Positions 42,712-53,914 of a stretch of DNA of 64,000 bases are shown piece by piece (position 1 is the stretch's first letter; each line of letters starts with the position of its first letter). Both the position numbers and the translations under genes were made by a program. The DNA comes from Salinicola endophyticus. Its GTDB lineage: Bacteria > Pseudomonadota > Gammaproteobacteria > Pseudomonadales > Halomonadaceae. The DNA is taken from contig NZ_CP159578.1 of the NCBI RefSeq assembly GCF_040536835.1, forward strand, positions 4,255,188-4,319,187. The letters are read 5' to 3'. A model generated the notes under the pieces. That model worked only from the letters and a program-made list of their open reading frames with translations. It had not been told where the DNA came from and did not search any database.

Positions 42712-43556
42712 CGCTCACCCACCGCAGCATCGGCGGGCCAGGCGTTCGCTGCCGGCAGCATCTCGGGCGCTATCTCGGCACTGCGCATCGCAGCCACCAG
42801 CTCGCGGGTGAAACGCTGCTGGGGCGACGCGACCAGATCCGCCAGCGGACCACTCTCGATCATCCGCCCCTGCTCCAGAATCACCGCGCGCTGACACAGC
42901 CGGCTGGCCGCCCCCATGTCGTGGGAGATGAACAGCAGCGCGGGCTTCCCGGCGCCACCGGTGGTCTCATGCAGCAGCGTCAGCACCTCCGCCTGGGTCA
43001 ACGCATCCAGCGCGGTGGTCGGCTCATCGGCCACGATCAGTGAAGGCTTGCAGGCCAATGCCAGCGCCACGCAGACCCGCTGGCGCTGGCCACCGGAGAG
43101 TTCAGCGGGCGAGCGCATCAGCAGCTCATTAGCCGCCGTCAGTCGCATGCGGGCCAACAGCTCGGCGGCGGCGACTCGCGCCGCCCGGCGCGATAGACCG
43201 TGGAAGCGCACGAACGGCTCGCTCAGTTGGGCGCCCACGCTCACCAGCGGGTTCAGGGCCGCCTGGGTGTTCTGGAACACCATGCCGATACGCAGCGCAC
43301 GCGGTCGCCGGGCCGCCGCCACACCAGCGACCTCATGCGCGCCGAGGCGAATACGCCCTTCGACGCTCGCCGTGGGCGGCGTGATGCCCAGGATCGCCGC
43401 CGCGGTGAGCGACTTGCCCGAGCCCGAAGGGCCGATCAGACAGACGCGCTCACCCGCCCCGACCGTGAAATCGAGACCATCCACCACGCGCTGCGCACCG
43501 AGACGCACCGACAGATTGTCCACCCGTAACACGGGCTCATTGGGCTCGGGCACCAC
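42708..43556 (-). CDS. ABC transporter ATPase, first of pair (DppD/NikD type)
   Basis: A 282-residue ATP-binding subunit with Walker A IGPSGSGKSLTAAA, the Q-loop VFQNTQAALNPLVSVG, the signature ELSGGQRQRVCVALAL, Walker B SLIVADEPTTALD and a switch His in FISHDMG. The GTG start at 43556 follows aggagcgtggc. It is the first gene of the ABC operon. The Zur-like box at 43592-43604 lies just upstream, so the operon is probably repressed by zinc. It is transcribed away from glmS, with ~190 bp of spacer. Confidence 0.88.
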   Translation of the reverse strand: MVPEPNEPVLRVDNLSVRLGAQRVVDGLDFTVGAGERVCLIGPSGSGKSLTAAAILGITPPTASVEGRIRLGAHEVAGVAAARRPRALRIGMVFQNTQAALNPLVSVGAQLSEPFVRFHGLSRRAARVAAAELLARMRLTAANELLMRSPAELSGGQRQRVCVALALACKPSLIVADEPTTALDALTQAEVLTLLHETTGGAGKPALLFISHDMGAASRLCQRAVILEQGRMIESGPLADLVASPQQRFTRELVAAMRSAEIAPEMLPAANAWPADAAVGER

Positions 43557-43591
43557 GCCACGCTCCTGCTGGAAAGGCCGAGAATCGCGAA

Positions 43592-43604
43592 GTTATAACA
43601 TAAC
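43592..43604. promoter_or_regulatory. Zur-like operator upstream of the ABC importer operon
   Basis: An exact copy of the 13-mer gttataacataac found at 37043-37055. It lies 36 bp upstream of the first ATPase start codon. Two exact copies only in front of these two units, and none seen elsewhere in the window, support a shared regulator. Confidence 0.72.
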
Positions 43605-43747
43605 GATTTAGCGATGCGCTATGGCCATATGCATGGCTTCGGTGTCGGTACGCGCGGGTGATGGGTGAGGCTGTCTGGCAGCAGAGATGACTCAATGCAA
43701 CGGTTGGCACGACGGGCACCGCTTGGTCCCCGTCGCGCCGTCGCGAT

Positions 43748-45589
43748 TTATTCCACCGTTACGCTCTTGGCCAGGTTGCGCGGCTGATCCACGTCGGTGC
43801 CCTTGAGCACGGCGACATGGTAGGAGAGCAGCTGCAGCGGCAGGGTGTAGAGGATCGGCGCAAGCACTTCGTCGACCTGCGGCAGGTGCAGCACGCGCAG
43901 GTCGGCGGCGGCGGTCAGCCCGACGTCGGCGTCGGCGAAGACGAAGAGTTCACCGCCGCGGGCGCGCACTTCCTGCAGGTTGGACTTGAGCTTCTCCAGC
44001 AGCTCGTCGTTGGGCGCCACCGCGATCACCGGCATGTCGGCGTCGACCAGCGCCAGCGGGCCGTGCTTGAGCTCGCCCGCCGGATAGGCCTCGGCGTGGA
44101 TGTAGGAGATCTCCTTGAGCTTGAGCGCGCCCTCCAGGGCGATCGGGAACTGGGTGCCCCGGCCCAGGAACAGCGCATGGTGCTTTTCGGCGAAGGCTTC
44201 CGAAAGTTCGGCGATCGGGCCATCCATCTCCAGCGCCTGTTCGAGCAGCGCCGGCAGCCCACGCAGGGCCTGCACCAGCGCCGTCTCGCGGGCATCGCCG
44301 CGCTCGCGGCGCAGCGCCAGGGTCAGCAGCAACAGCGCCACCAGCTGGGTGGTGAATGCCTTGGTCGAGGCGACCCCGATCTCCGGCCCGGCCTGGGTCA
44401 TCAGCGCCAGATCCGATTCACGGGTCAGCGAGCTGCCCGGCACGTTGCAGATCGCCAGCGCGCCGAGATAGCGCTGGCCGTCCGTGCGGCCCTTGGCGTA
44501 GCGCAGCGCGGCCAGGGTGTCAGCGGTTTCGCCGGACTGGGAGAGGGTGACGAAAAGGGTATTCTTCGGCACCACCACCTCGCGGTAGCGATACTCCGAG
44601 GCGACCTCCACCTGGGTCGGGATGCCGGCCAGCTTTTCCAGCCAGTAGCGCGCCACCAGACCGGCGTGATAGCTGGTGCCGCAGGCGATGATATGGATCT
44701 GCTCGACGCGCTCGAACAGTGCCTTGGCGTCGACCCCGAAGCTGTTCTCCAGTACCCGGCTACCGCTGAGGCGCCCCTCCAGGGTGGCGGCGACCACCGC
44801 CGGTTGCTCATGGATCTCCTTGAGCATGAAGTGGCGATACTCGCCGCGGCTGGCGGCGCCGTCACCATGTTCGAAGACGTGGGCTTCGCGCTCGACGCGT
44901 TCGCCGTCAGCGCTGTGGATCTCGATCCCGTGGGCGTCGGAGAGGCGCACCACGTCGCCCTCCTGCAGATAGATGAAGCGGTCGGTGACCTGCAAAAGCG
45001 CCAGGGCGTCGGAGGCGAGGAAGTGCTCGTCGATCCCTACGCCGACCACCAGCGGGCTGCCCTTGCGCGCGCCGACGATCTCGCGCGGCGCCTCCACGTG
45101 CATCACTGCCAGCGCATAGGCGCCGTCGATCCGGGCCAGGGTCGCCTGCACCGCGGCGAGCAGATCACCATGGGCGTCGAAGGCGCGTTCGAGCAGATGC
45201 GCCACCACCTCGGTGTCGGTCTCGGAGTGGAAGGTCACGCCTTCGGCCTCGAGATCGCGCTTGAGCGGTTCATAGTTCTCGATGATGCCGTTGTGCACCA
45301 GCGCCAAACGGCCACCGGCGACGTGCGGGTGGGCATTGGCCTCGGAGGGTTTGCCGTGGGTCGCCCAGCGGGTGTGGGCGATACCGATATGTCCCTTGAG
45401 ATCCTCCGCAGCGAGCTTTTCTTCCAGCGCCGCGACCTTGCCCAGCGCGCGCCGGCGTGCCAGCGCACCATCGCCGCACAGCACCGCCATGCCGGCGCTG
45501 TCGTAGCCGCGATACTCGAGCCGCTTGAGCCCTTCCAGCAGGATGCCCTGCACGTTGCGCGCTGCCAGCGCGGCGACGATTCCACACAT
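43748..45589 (-). CDS. glmS: Glutamine-fructose-6-phosphate aminotransferase
   Basis: A 613-residue enzyme that makes glucosamine-6-phosphate from fructose-6-phosphate and glutamine, opening amino-sugar and cell-wall synthesis. The N-terminal glutaminase domain begins with the nucleophile Cys after Met (MCGIVAALA). It is followed by RRALGKV and AHTRWATHG. Two SIS isomerase domains follow ([49 protein letters not shown]). The C terminus LAKSVTVE is the expected end. It lies 17 bp after a DeoR-type regulator. No glmS ribozyme was seen in the short leader. Confidence 0.97.
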   Translation of the reverse strand: MCGIVAALAARNVQGILLEGLKRLEYRGYDSAGMAVLCGDGALARRRALGKVAALEEKLAAEDLKGHIGIAHTRWATHGKPSEANAHPHVAGGRLALVHNGIIENYEPLKRDLEAEGVTFHSETDTEVVAHLLERAFDAHGDLLAAVQATLARIDGAYALAVMHVEAPREIVGARKGSPLVVGVGIDEHFLASDALALLQVTDRFIYLQEGDVVRLSDAHGIEIHSADGERVEREAHVFEHGDGAASRGEYRHFMLKEIHEQPAVVAATLEGRLSGSRVLENSFGVDAKALFERVEQIHIIACGTSYHAGLVARYWLEKLAGIPTQVEVASEYRYREVVVPKNTLFVTLSQSGETADTLAALRYAKGRTDGQRYLGALAICNVPGSSLTRESDLALMTQAGPEIGVASTKAFTTQLVALLLLTLALRRERGDARETALVQALRGLPALLEQALEMDGPIAELSEAFAEKHHALFLGRGTQFPIALEGALKLKEISYIHAEAYPAGELKHGPLALVDADMPVIAVAPNDELLEKLKSNLQEVRARGGELFVFADADVGLTAAADLRVLHLPQVDEVLAPILYTLPLQLLSYHVAVLKGTDVDQPRNLAKSVTVE

Positions 45590-45606
45590 GTTCGATGTCC
45601 TCGAGA

Positions 45607-46377
45607 TTATTGGGGCGCGTCGGCGACCACCAGCGTCACGCCCTGGGCCTCGATGGCGGCGGCATCCGCCGTCGCGAGGCGCCAGTCGGTCACCAGGGTG
45701 TCGATACGTGCCCAGGGGAGTTCCAGATTGGGAATACGGCGGCCGAGCTTGTCGGCCTCGACCATCACCACCACTTCACGCGCGACCTCCGCCATCACGC
45801 GGGTAAGGCCGAACAGCTCGTTGTAGGTGGTGGTGCCGCGGTCGATGTCGATGCCGTCGGCACCGACGAAGAGCTGATCGAAGTCGTAGGCGCGCAGCAC
45901 CTGTTCGGCGACCTGCCCCTGAAAGGATTCGGAGTGCGGGTCCCAGGTGCCGCCGGTCATCAGCAGCGCCGGCTCGGGTTCGAGTTCGCGCAGGGCGCCG
46001 GCCACGGCGAGGGAGTTGGTCATCACCACCAGCCCGCGCAGGCCACCGAGTTCACCGATCAGCGCCGCCGTGGTGGTGCCGCTGTCGACGATAATGCGGT
46101 TGTGCTCACGGATACGCGCCCGGGCGGCGCGGGCGATGGCACGCTTGAGGGGCGAGAGCGTCTGCGCCGGTTCGGCCAGCATCTCCTGGGGCAGCGGCGC
46201 CGCTCCGCCATAGCGGCGCAATAGCAGGCCGCTGCTCTCCAGGGTGGCGAGATCCTTGCGCACCGTGACCTCGGAGATGGCGAAGCGCGATGCCAGCGCC
46301 TCCACCGGTGTCTCGCCATGGGCGTTGACGTAGGCGAGGATGGCGTGGCGTCGCTGGGCGGTGTCGCGTTTCGGCAT
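45607..46377 (-). CDS. DeoR-family transcriptional regulator
   Basis: A 256-residue regulator. The N-terminal helix-turn-helix reads [23 protein letters not shown] with the DeoR RRYGGA signature. The sugar-phosphate-binding C domain has [36 protein letters not shown] and [12 protein letters not shown]. It probably senses an amino-sugar phosphate and controls glmS, which follows at once. A dyad ctttc-acttc-gaaag at 46379-46393, just upstream of its start, could be the operator. The start at 46377 is preferred over 46470. Confidence 0.87.
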   Translation of the reverse strand: MPKRDTAQRRHAILAYVNAHGETPVEALASRFAISEVTVRKDLATLESSGLLLRRYGGAAPLPQEMLAEPAQTLSPLKRAIARAARARIREHNRIIVDSGTTTAALIGELGGLRGLVVMTNSLAVAGALRELEPEPALLMTGGTWDPHSESFQGQVAEQVLRAYDFDQLFVGADGIDIDRGTTTYNELFGLTRVMAEVAREVVVMVEADKLGRRIPNLELPWARIDTLVTDWRLATADAAAIEAQGVTLVVADAPQ

Positions 46378-46378
46378 T

Positions 46379-46393
46379 CTTTCACTTCGAAAG
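46379..46393. promoter_or_regulatory. Candidate DeoR-type operator
   Basis: A ctttc/gaaag dyad with a 5-bp spacer touches the start codon of the DeoR-family gene. Another cgaaac word lies downstream at ~46409. The placement would allow autoregulation and control of glmS. The divergent apbE start is ~155 bp away. Confidence 0.42.
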
Positions 46394-46546
46394 ATAATTG
46401 AGAGCGAATCGAAACTTAAAGTGCGTCTCATGTCAAGCGAGCGGGCGACGATCCGCCATCTTCCGCGCACGGGCAGCCCGGTCGTCAGCCGATCTGCGAT
46501 AATCGATTCCGTTCATCGGTCTCCCGTTCAGTCAGGTCACTCCACG

Positions 46547-47617
46547 ATGCCGCATTCCGTCTCGCTCGCTGCGCGCCGCCGCCCGCTCGGCTGGCTCATC
46601 ACCATCGTCACGCTGTTCGCCATGCTGCTGCTGGGGGGCTGTTCGCGCCCGCCGGAGATCCACAAGCTGGCGGGGGCGGCCGAGGGCACGACCTATCACA
46701 TCAGCTGGTGGTCGCAGCGCGAGGTCGACCCCGATGCGCTCGAAAAGAACATCGATCAGGCGCTGCGACAGGTCGATCTGTGGATCTCCAACTACCGCGA
46801 CGACTCCCTGATCGAGCGCTTCGACCGTGGGTCGTCCACTCAGTGGCAGACATTCCCCAGCGATGTCGTCCAGCTGCTGGCGATCGCGCAGACGGTGCAC
46901 CGCGAATCGCGGGGCTGCTACGACCCCACCATCGCGCCGCTGTTCGATCTATGGGGCTTTCGCGCCGACCACTTCCAGCCGCCGAGCCCGGCGCGCATCA
47001 CGGCGACCCTGGACGAGATCGGCTTCGATCATCTGCAGCTCGACCCGGCGCAGGATCGGGTCCGCAAGACCCTGCCCGGGCTCTCGGTGGACATGTCCTC
47101 GATGGGCGAGGGTTACACCCTGTGGCGCCTGCGTCAGGTGCTGGAGAACGCCGGCATCCAGGCCTATCTGATCGAGTTCGGTGGTGACATGCTGGCGCGC
47201 GGGCGCAAGCCGGATGGCAGTACCTGGAAGGTGGCGATCGAGCGCCCCTCGCCGGATCGCATGGCGGTCGAGCGGGTACTGGAGATCACTGGTAAATCGG
47301 GGGTGTCGATCAATACCTCGGGCACCTATCACCACTTCTTCGATGACGCGGGCCACCGCTACTCGCATATTCTCGATCCGCGCACCGGCGCCCCGGTGAC
47401 CCACGACCTGGTCTCGGCGAGTGTGATCGGCAGCGACCCGCGCCTGGGCGATGCCTGGGCCACGGCGATGCTCTGCCTGGGTCAGCAGGCGGGCATGGCG
47501 GTGGCGCGAGCCCAACATCTGGCGGTGCTGTTCATCCAGGAGGATGGCGATGGCAAGCTGCACGAGAGCCGGAGCCCGGCGCTCGCCGAGTCCGACCTGG
47601 TGAAGGCGCTGCCTTGA
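46547..47617 (+). CDS. apbE: FAD:protein FMN transferase (ApbE)
   Basis: A 356-residue lipoprotein that flavinylates threonines of partner proteins such as NqrB/NqrC and RnfG/RnfD. A lipobox signal (ITIVTLFAMLLLGGC-SR) precedes the ApbE domain: MGTTYHIxW-like GTTYHISWW, the SGCYDPTIAPLFDLWGF-like segment, VDMSSMGEGYTLWRL with the flavin site, and the C-terminal HILDPRTGAPV. The ATG at 46547 fits the signal peptide. It diverges from the DeoR gene and is convergent with kdpE, 22 bp away. Confidence 0.9.
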   Translation: MPHSVSLAARRRPLGWLITIVTLFAMLLLGGCSRPPEIHKLAGAAEGTTYHISWWSQREVDPDALEKNIDQALRQVDLWISNYRDDSLIERFDRGSSTQWQTFPSDVVQLLAIAQTVHRESRGCYDPTIAPLFDLWGFRADHFQPPSPARITATLDEIGFDHLQLDPAQDRVRKTLPGLSVDMSSMGEGYTLWRLRQVLENAGIQAYLIEFGGDMLARGRKPDGSTWKVAIERPSPDRMAVERVLEITGKSGVSINTSGTYHHFFDDAGHRYSHILDPRTGAPVTHDLVSASVIGSDPRLGDAWATAMLCLGQQAGMAVARAQHLAVLFIQEDGDGKLHESRSPALAESDLVKALP

Positions 47618-47639
47618 GCGGCGCGGCGAAAGGCTCGAC

Positions 47640-48344
47640 TCAGGGGGTCGCCACCAGGCGGTAGCCGACCCCCGGCTCGGTCTGGATCAGGCGCGGCGCG
47701 TCGGGGTCGTCGCCCAGCTTGTGGCGCAAGCGGCTGATGACGATGCGCAGATAGTGGGTGTCGTGGACATGCACCGGGCCCCAGATCTCGGCCAGCAGCT
47801 GATGCTGGGTGACCACCCGATCCGGCTGGCGCGCCAGCATCGCCAGCACGCTGAACTCGCGCGGCGTCAGGTGCAGCGCTTCGCCGCGCCGGGTGACACG
47901 GTGCCCGGCGATATCCAGCGTCAGCTCGCCCAGATGATAAAGCGTGGGGGTGGCACCGGGGGCGGGCGCGCGCAGCGCCACACGCACCCGCGCCAGCAGT
48001 TCCTGGATACCGAACGGCTTGGTCACGTAGTCATTGGCGCCGGCGTCCAGCGCGGCGACCTTCTCGCGCTCGCTGCCGCGGGCCGAGACCACCAGCACCG
48101 GCACCTCGCTCTGGGCGCGCAGGGCGTCGAGCACCTCCATGCCGTCGACGTCGGGCAGGCCGAGATCGAGCAGTACCAGCGCCGGCGGCTGGCGGTTGAA
48201 CGCCGCCACCCCGGCGGCGCCGCTCTCGCACTCCTCCACCTCGAAGCCCTGGGAGCAGAGACTGATGCGTAGAAAGCGCCGAATCTGGCGGTCATCCTCG
48301 ATCACCAGCAGGCGCGGCCCGCGCTCGGGGGAGACATCAGTCAT
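47640..48344 (-). CDS. kdpE: Response regulator KdpE
   Basis: A 234-residue OmpR-type regulator that activates kdpFABC under potassium limitation or osmotic upshift. The receiver has the acidic pair in VIEDDRQIRRFL, the phospho-accepting Asp in LLDLGLPDVDGMEV, and the Lys in YVTKPFGIQELLARV. The winged helix contains LTPREFSVLAMLARQPDR, and the C terminus reads THYLRIVISRLRHKLGDDP, as in KdpE. It overlaps kdpD (ATGA). Confidence 0.94.
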   Translation of the reverse strand: MTDVSPERGPRLLVIEDDRQIRRFLRISLCSQGFEVEECESGAAGVAAFNRQPPALVLLDLGLPDVDGMEVLDALRAQSEVPVLVVSARGSEREKVAALDAGANDYVTKPFGIQELLARVRVALRAPAPGATPTLYHLGELTLDIAGHRVTRRGEALHLTPREFSVLAMLARQPDRVVTQHQLLAEIWGPVHVHDTHYLRIVISRLRHKLGDDPDAPRLIQTEPGVGYRLVATP

Positions 48345-51058
48345 GACGGGGTTGGCTCTCCCTCTTGATATCGATCTCGGGGGGGCGTGTCGGTCTCGGG
48401 CAGCGCCCACAGCGGCAGCCGGATCACGATCTCGCTGCCGCTGCCCCAGTCCGCTGCGCGGGCACGGATCTCGCCACCGTGGGCGCCGACCATGCCGCGG
48501 CAGATGGCCAGACCCAGACCGCTGCCCTGGGGGCCCCGGTCGCCGTCGCCACCGCTGAAGAACATGTCGAAGATACGCTCACGCAGCGCTTCCGGAATAC
48601 CCGGCCCCTGATCGGCGACCCGAATCACGATCCACTCCCCTTCCCGTTCGCCCACCAGCCGCAGCCGCCCGCCCGGTGGCGAGAAACGCGCAGCATTCTC
48701 GATCACGTTGATCAGCGCCTGCTCGATCAGCGCCGGATGCACGTAGAGCAGTGGCAACTGGGGGTCGAGGTGACGCTCGATGCGCAGCGGCTCGACCACC
48801 GAGCCCAGACGCTTGAGCGCCGAGTGGAAGATATCGGCAAGGGCGACCCAGTCGCGCTCGAGCTTGAGTCCGCCGTGTCCGAGCCGGGTCATGTCGAGCA
48901 GGTTCTGGATATAGCGGTTGAGACGTTCGCTCTCGCCGAGCACGCCGTCGAGCAGCTCGCGGCGGTCGCTCTCCGCCAGTTCTGCCCACAGGTCGCGCAG
49001 CGCGCTGGCGGAGCCGATGATCGCCGCCAGCGGCGTACGCAGGTCGTGGGAGACCGACGACAGCAGCGCCGAGCGCAGGCGTTCGTTCTCTTCCGCCAGC
49101 CTGGCCGCGCCAAGCTCCTCGACCAGCCGGGTGCGCGCCAGCGCGGCGCCCAGTTGATTGACCAGGTTGGCCACCAGCGCCTCCTCGGCCTCGTCGAGCC
49201 CCGCCCCGCGCTCGCCGAGCGCCAGCCCCAGCACCGCCGGCACCGGCCCCTCGCTGGCGCCCTGCTCGAGGATCGGCACGAAGCGCCAGCGCTGCGCGGC
49301 CAGGGTCTGGGTGCCGTGGCCACTGGGACGGGCGTGGCGCTGACTCCAGTGCGCCGCCTGCAGCGTCGCGGCGTCGAGTGAGATGCTACCGGGGTGCGAG
49401 GCGCTGACCCGCGGCGGCGCCTCGGCCTCGGGGCTGTCGACGAACACGCACGGCAACTCGAGCTGGTCCGCCAGCACCTTGACCGCGATCTCGCGGACCC
49501 GCTCGCGGTCCGCCGCCGCCGCCAGGGCACGCGAGATCGACAGCATCTCCTGGATCTGATGCCGGCTCTGACGCAGCAGCAGCAGCTGGCGCCGCACCTT
49601 GCCGGCCAGCTGCCCGGCCACCGCCGCGACCAGGCAGAATACGAGCACCGTGAGCACCTGGTCCTGATGGATCATCGCCAGGCTGAAGCGCGGCTCGGTG
49701 AACAGGAAGTTGTAGACCAGGGCGCTCAGCGCCACCGCCAGCATCGCCGCGCGGGTCCCCGCCTTGAGCGCGCAGGCCAGCACCGCGGCGAGGAACACCA
49801 GCGACAGGTTGGCCAGATCGAGCAGGCTCGACAGACCCGCCGCCACCGCTGCCGCCAGGGCCACGCTGGCCAGTGGCCATAGCCCTTCGCGCCAGCGCGG
49901 CCAGCGCCACTGCCGGGTACGCCGCGACGGTACCGAGGGCGCCTCGGCAAGCAGGATCAGATCGAATGGCGGGCGGCGGGCGAGCAGACGATCGACCAGC
50001 GGCGCCTGCCACCAGCGCCACTTTAGCGGGGTGCGTCCGAGCATCAGCGTGGTGACATTGTGGCGCGTGGCGTATTCGAGCAGCTCGGCCAGCGGATCGT
50101 CACCGCGCAGGGTCTCCCAGCGGCCGCCGAGCTGTTCGCTCTGCTGACGCAGCGTGCCCACCTCGCCGGCCGCCGCGGCGTCGAGCTCGCGCAGCGGCGT
50201 CACCAGCACCACCACCCACGGCGCCTGATGGCGCTGCGCCCAGCGGCTGGCGGCGCGCAGCAGCGCCTGGTCGCCGCGCCGCCCCTCCACCGCCACCAGC
50301 AGACGCGCGCGCACCGGCCAGGGCCCGGCGACACCGCCGGCATCCATCACCCGGCGCACATCGCTGTCGAGCCGCTCCGCCATCACCTGCAGCGCCAGCT
50401 CACGCAGCGCGGTCAGGTTACCCGGGGAGAAGTAGCGCGCCAGCGCCGCGCGGGCCTGCTCGGGGACATACACCTTGCCCTGCTTGAGCCGCTCGATTAG
50501 CTCCTGCGGGGTGAGGTCGATCAGCGACAGGTCGCGGGCCCGGGCGATCAGCGCGTCGGGCACCGTTTCGCGCATGCGCACGCCGGTGATCCGGGCGACG
50601 TCGTCGTTGAGCCGCTCGACGTGCTGGACATTGAGCGTGGTCCACACCTCGATGCCCGCGTCGAGCAGCTCTTCGATATCCTGCCAACGCCGCGCGTGGC
50701 GCCCACCGGGAATATTGCGGTGGGCCAGCTCGTCGACCAGCAGGATCGCCGGACGCCGGGCCAGCGCTGCGTCGAGATCGAACTCCGAATAGCCACGACC
50801 GCGGTAGTCGCGCGTCACCGGTGGCAGTTGCTCGAGCCCGACGCACAGCTGCTCGGTCTCGGCCCGCCCGTGGGCCTCGATCACCCCCAGTACCACCTCC
50901 TCGCCGCGCTCGTGGCGTTCGCGGGCGGTACGCAGCATGGCGCTGGTCTTGCCCACCCCCGGCGCGGCACCCAGAAAGATGCGTAGCGCAGCGCCATGCT
51001 GAGTGGTGGCCAACAGCGCATCCGGGTCCGGACGCGGGGGGTCTTGGGTGTGGTTCAC
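48341..51058 (-). CDS. kdpD: Sensor kinase KdpD
   Basis: A 905-residue membrane sensor kinase for K+ and turgor. The N-terminal KdpD domain has Walker A GAAPGVGKTSAML and LVDELAHRNIPGGRH. A USP domain (PVRARLLVAVEGRRGDQAL) follows, then four membrane helices around residues 425-520, a GAF-like region, the H-box SVSHDLRTPLAAI, and ATPase boxes (NVIENAARFSPPG; DQGPGIPE; GSGLGLAICRGMV). The GTG start at 51058 follows a ggag sequence and gives the normal length. The ATG at 51148 would overlap kdpC. Confidence 0.94.
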   Translation of the reverse strand: MNHTQDPPRPDPDALLATTQHGAALRIFLGAAPGVGKTSAMLRTARERHERGEEVVLGVIEAHGRAETEQLCVGLEQLPPVTRDYRGRGYSEFDLDAALARRPAILLVDELAHRNIPGGRHARRWQDIEELLDAGIEVWTTLNVQHVERLNDDVARITGVRMRETVPDALIARARDLSLIDLTPQELIERLKQGKVYVPEQARAALARYFSPGNLTALRELALQVMAERLDSDVRRVMDAGGVAGPWPVRARLLVAVEGRRGDQALLRAASRWAQRHQAPWVVVLVTPLRELDAAAAGEVGTLRQQSEQLGGRWETLRGDDPLAELLEYATRHNVTTLMLGRTPLKWRWWQAPLVDRLLARRPPFDLILLAEAPSVPSRRTRQWRWPRWREGLWPLASVALAAAVAAGLSSLLDLANLSLVFLAAVLACALKAGTRAAMLAVALSALVYNFLFTEPRFSLAMIHQDQVLTVLVFCLVAAVAGQLAGKVRRQLLLLRQSRHQIQEMLSISRALAAAADRERVREIAVKVLADQLELPCVFVDSPEAEAPPRVSASHPGSISLDAATLQAAHWSQRHARPSGHGTQTLAAQRWRFVPILEQGASEGPVPAVLGLALGERGAGLDEAEEALVANLVNQLGAALARTRLVEELGAARLAEENERLRSALLSSVSHDLRTPLAAIIGSASALRDLWAELAESDRRELLDGVLGESERLNRYIQNLLDMTRLGHGGLKLERDWVALADIFHSALKRLGSVVEPLRIERHLDPQLPLLYVHPALIEQALINVIENAARFSPPGGRLRLVGEREGEWIVIRVADQGPGIPEALRERIFDMFFSGGDGDRGPQGSGLGLAICRGMVGAHGGEIRARAADWGSGSEIVIRLPLWALPETDTPPRDRYQEGEPTPS

Positions 51059-51119
51059 ACAGGGCTCCGACAGGGGCGGTACGCTGGCCGGGCAGATTCC
51101 TGGCACGCGCCACGCAGGC

Positions 51120-51761
51120 TCACGGCAGCGGCCGCACGGCGATGCCATCGAGGGCCAGATTGAGCGGCAGCACCGCTACCCGCGGCTGGCCGAACCCGCC
51201 GCTGTCACTATAGCGCGCCACCAGCGCGCGGACATCCGCCTCGCGCAGGCCGCGGGCGCGGGCCACCCGGGCGATCTGGATCGCCGCCGCCTGAGGGCTG
51301 ATATGCGGGTCGACCCCGGAGCCCGAGGCGGTCAGCAGATCCCCCGGTATCCGGCCCGGCGCCACGCCGTCACGGGCCGTGATGCGCTTGGCATCGGCTT
51401 CGACGCGCTGACGCAGCGCCGGATTGCTCGGCGCCAGATTGGAGCCACCGAGGGTGTCGGCGGCGTAGTCCACCGCCGAGGGCCGGCCCTGGAAGTAGCG
51501 CTCGCCGGTGAACGCCTGCCCCACCAGCGTCGAGCCGAGCACCCGCCCCTCGGGGTCGGCCAACAGACTGGCGTTGGCCTGATGGGGAAACAGCCACTGG
51601 CCCAGCCCGACCACGGCCAGCGGGTAGAGCAGGCCCAGCAGCAGCGCCATGGCGAGCGTGAAACGCAGCGCCGAGCCCCAGCCGGCGCCAGCCCGGGCCG
51701 GCGCGCCGGTCGCGCCAGTCTCATCGACCATCTTCACATCACTCATCGTCTCGTTGCTCAT
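51120..51761 (-). CDS. kdpC: Potassium-transporting ATPase subunit KdpC
   Basis: A 213-residue membrane-anchored subunit that stabilises the KdpFABC complex and helps ATP binding. It has one N-terminal membrane helix (FTLAMALLLGLLYPLAVVGL). The KdpC motifs LVGQAFTGERYFQGRPSA, SGGSNLAPSNP-like GGSNLAPSNP and ASGSGVDPHISPQAA follow. The start at 51761 is preceded by gagaggg. A Met five codons downstream (51746) is an alternative. It is separated from kdpB by ~90 bp carrying a REP-like repeat. Confidence 0.93.
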   Translation of the reverse strand: MSNETMSDVKMVDETGATGAPARAGAGWGSALRFTLAMALLLGLLYPLAVVGLGQWLFPHQANASLLADPEGRVLGSTLVGQAFTGERYFQGRPSAVDYAADTLGGSNLAPSNPALRQRVEADAKRITARDGVAPGRIPGDLLTASGSGVDPHISPQAAAIQIARVARARGLREADVRALVARYSDSGGFGQPRVAVLPLNLALDGIAVRPLP

Positions 51762-51802
51762 CGTCTTGTCCCTCTCGGAGCGTCTTTCACGACCTTTTCT
51801 GA

Positions 51803-51853
51803 GAACGTCTTTCCCAACCGGTAGAAGCAGTCGACTTATCCAGCGGCAGGGCG

Positions 51854-51855
<2 letters not shown>
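51803..51855. repeat. REP-like repeat between kdpC and kdpB
   Basis: A 53-bp sequence with ccaaccggtag, then tcgacttatccagcggcagg and gcgtc, about 85% identical to 57081-57136. The pattern ccgg-tag-ga...cttatcc-gg resembles enterobacterial REP units. It lies within the kdp operon. Confidence 0.55.
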
Positions 51856-53884
<2,029 letters not shown>

Positions 53885-53914
53885 GGAAGCTCCTCGTGAT
53901 GTCCGGGCGCGGGC

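Noticed and set aside
43590..43747. glmS ribozyme or riboswitch near glmS
   Set aside because: This stretch lies 3' of glmS. The glmS 5' leader is only 17 bp after the regulator gene; no room or core motif for a ribozyme.
43817..45826. 669-residue plus-strand frame over glmS
   Set aside because: His/Gln/Arg-rich translation with no motif; glmS lies on the opposite strand.
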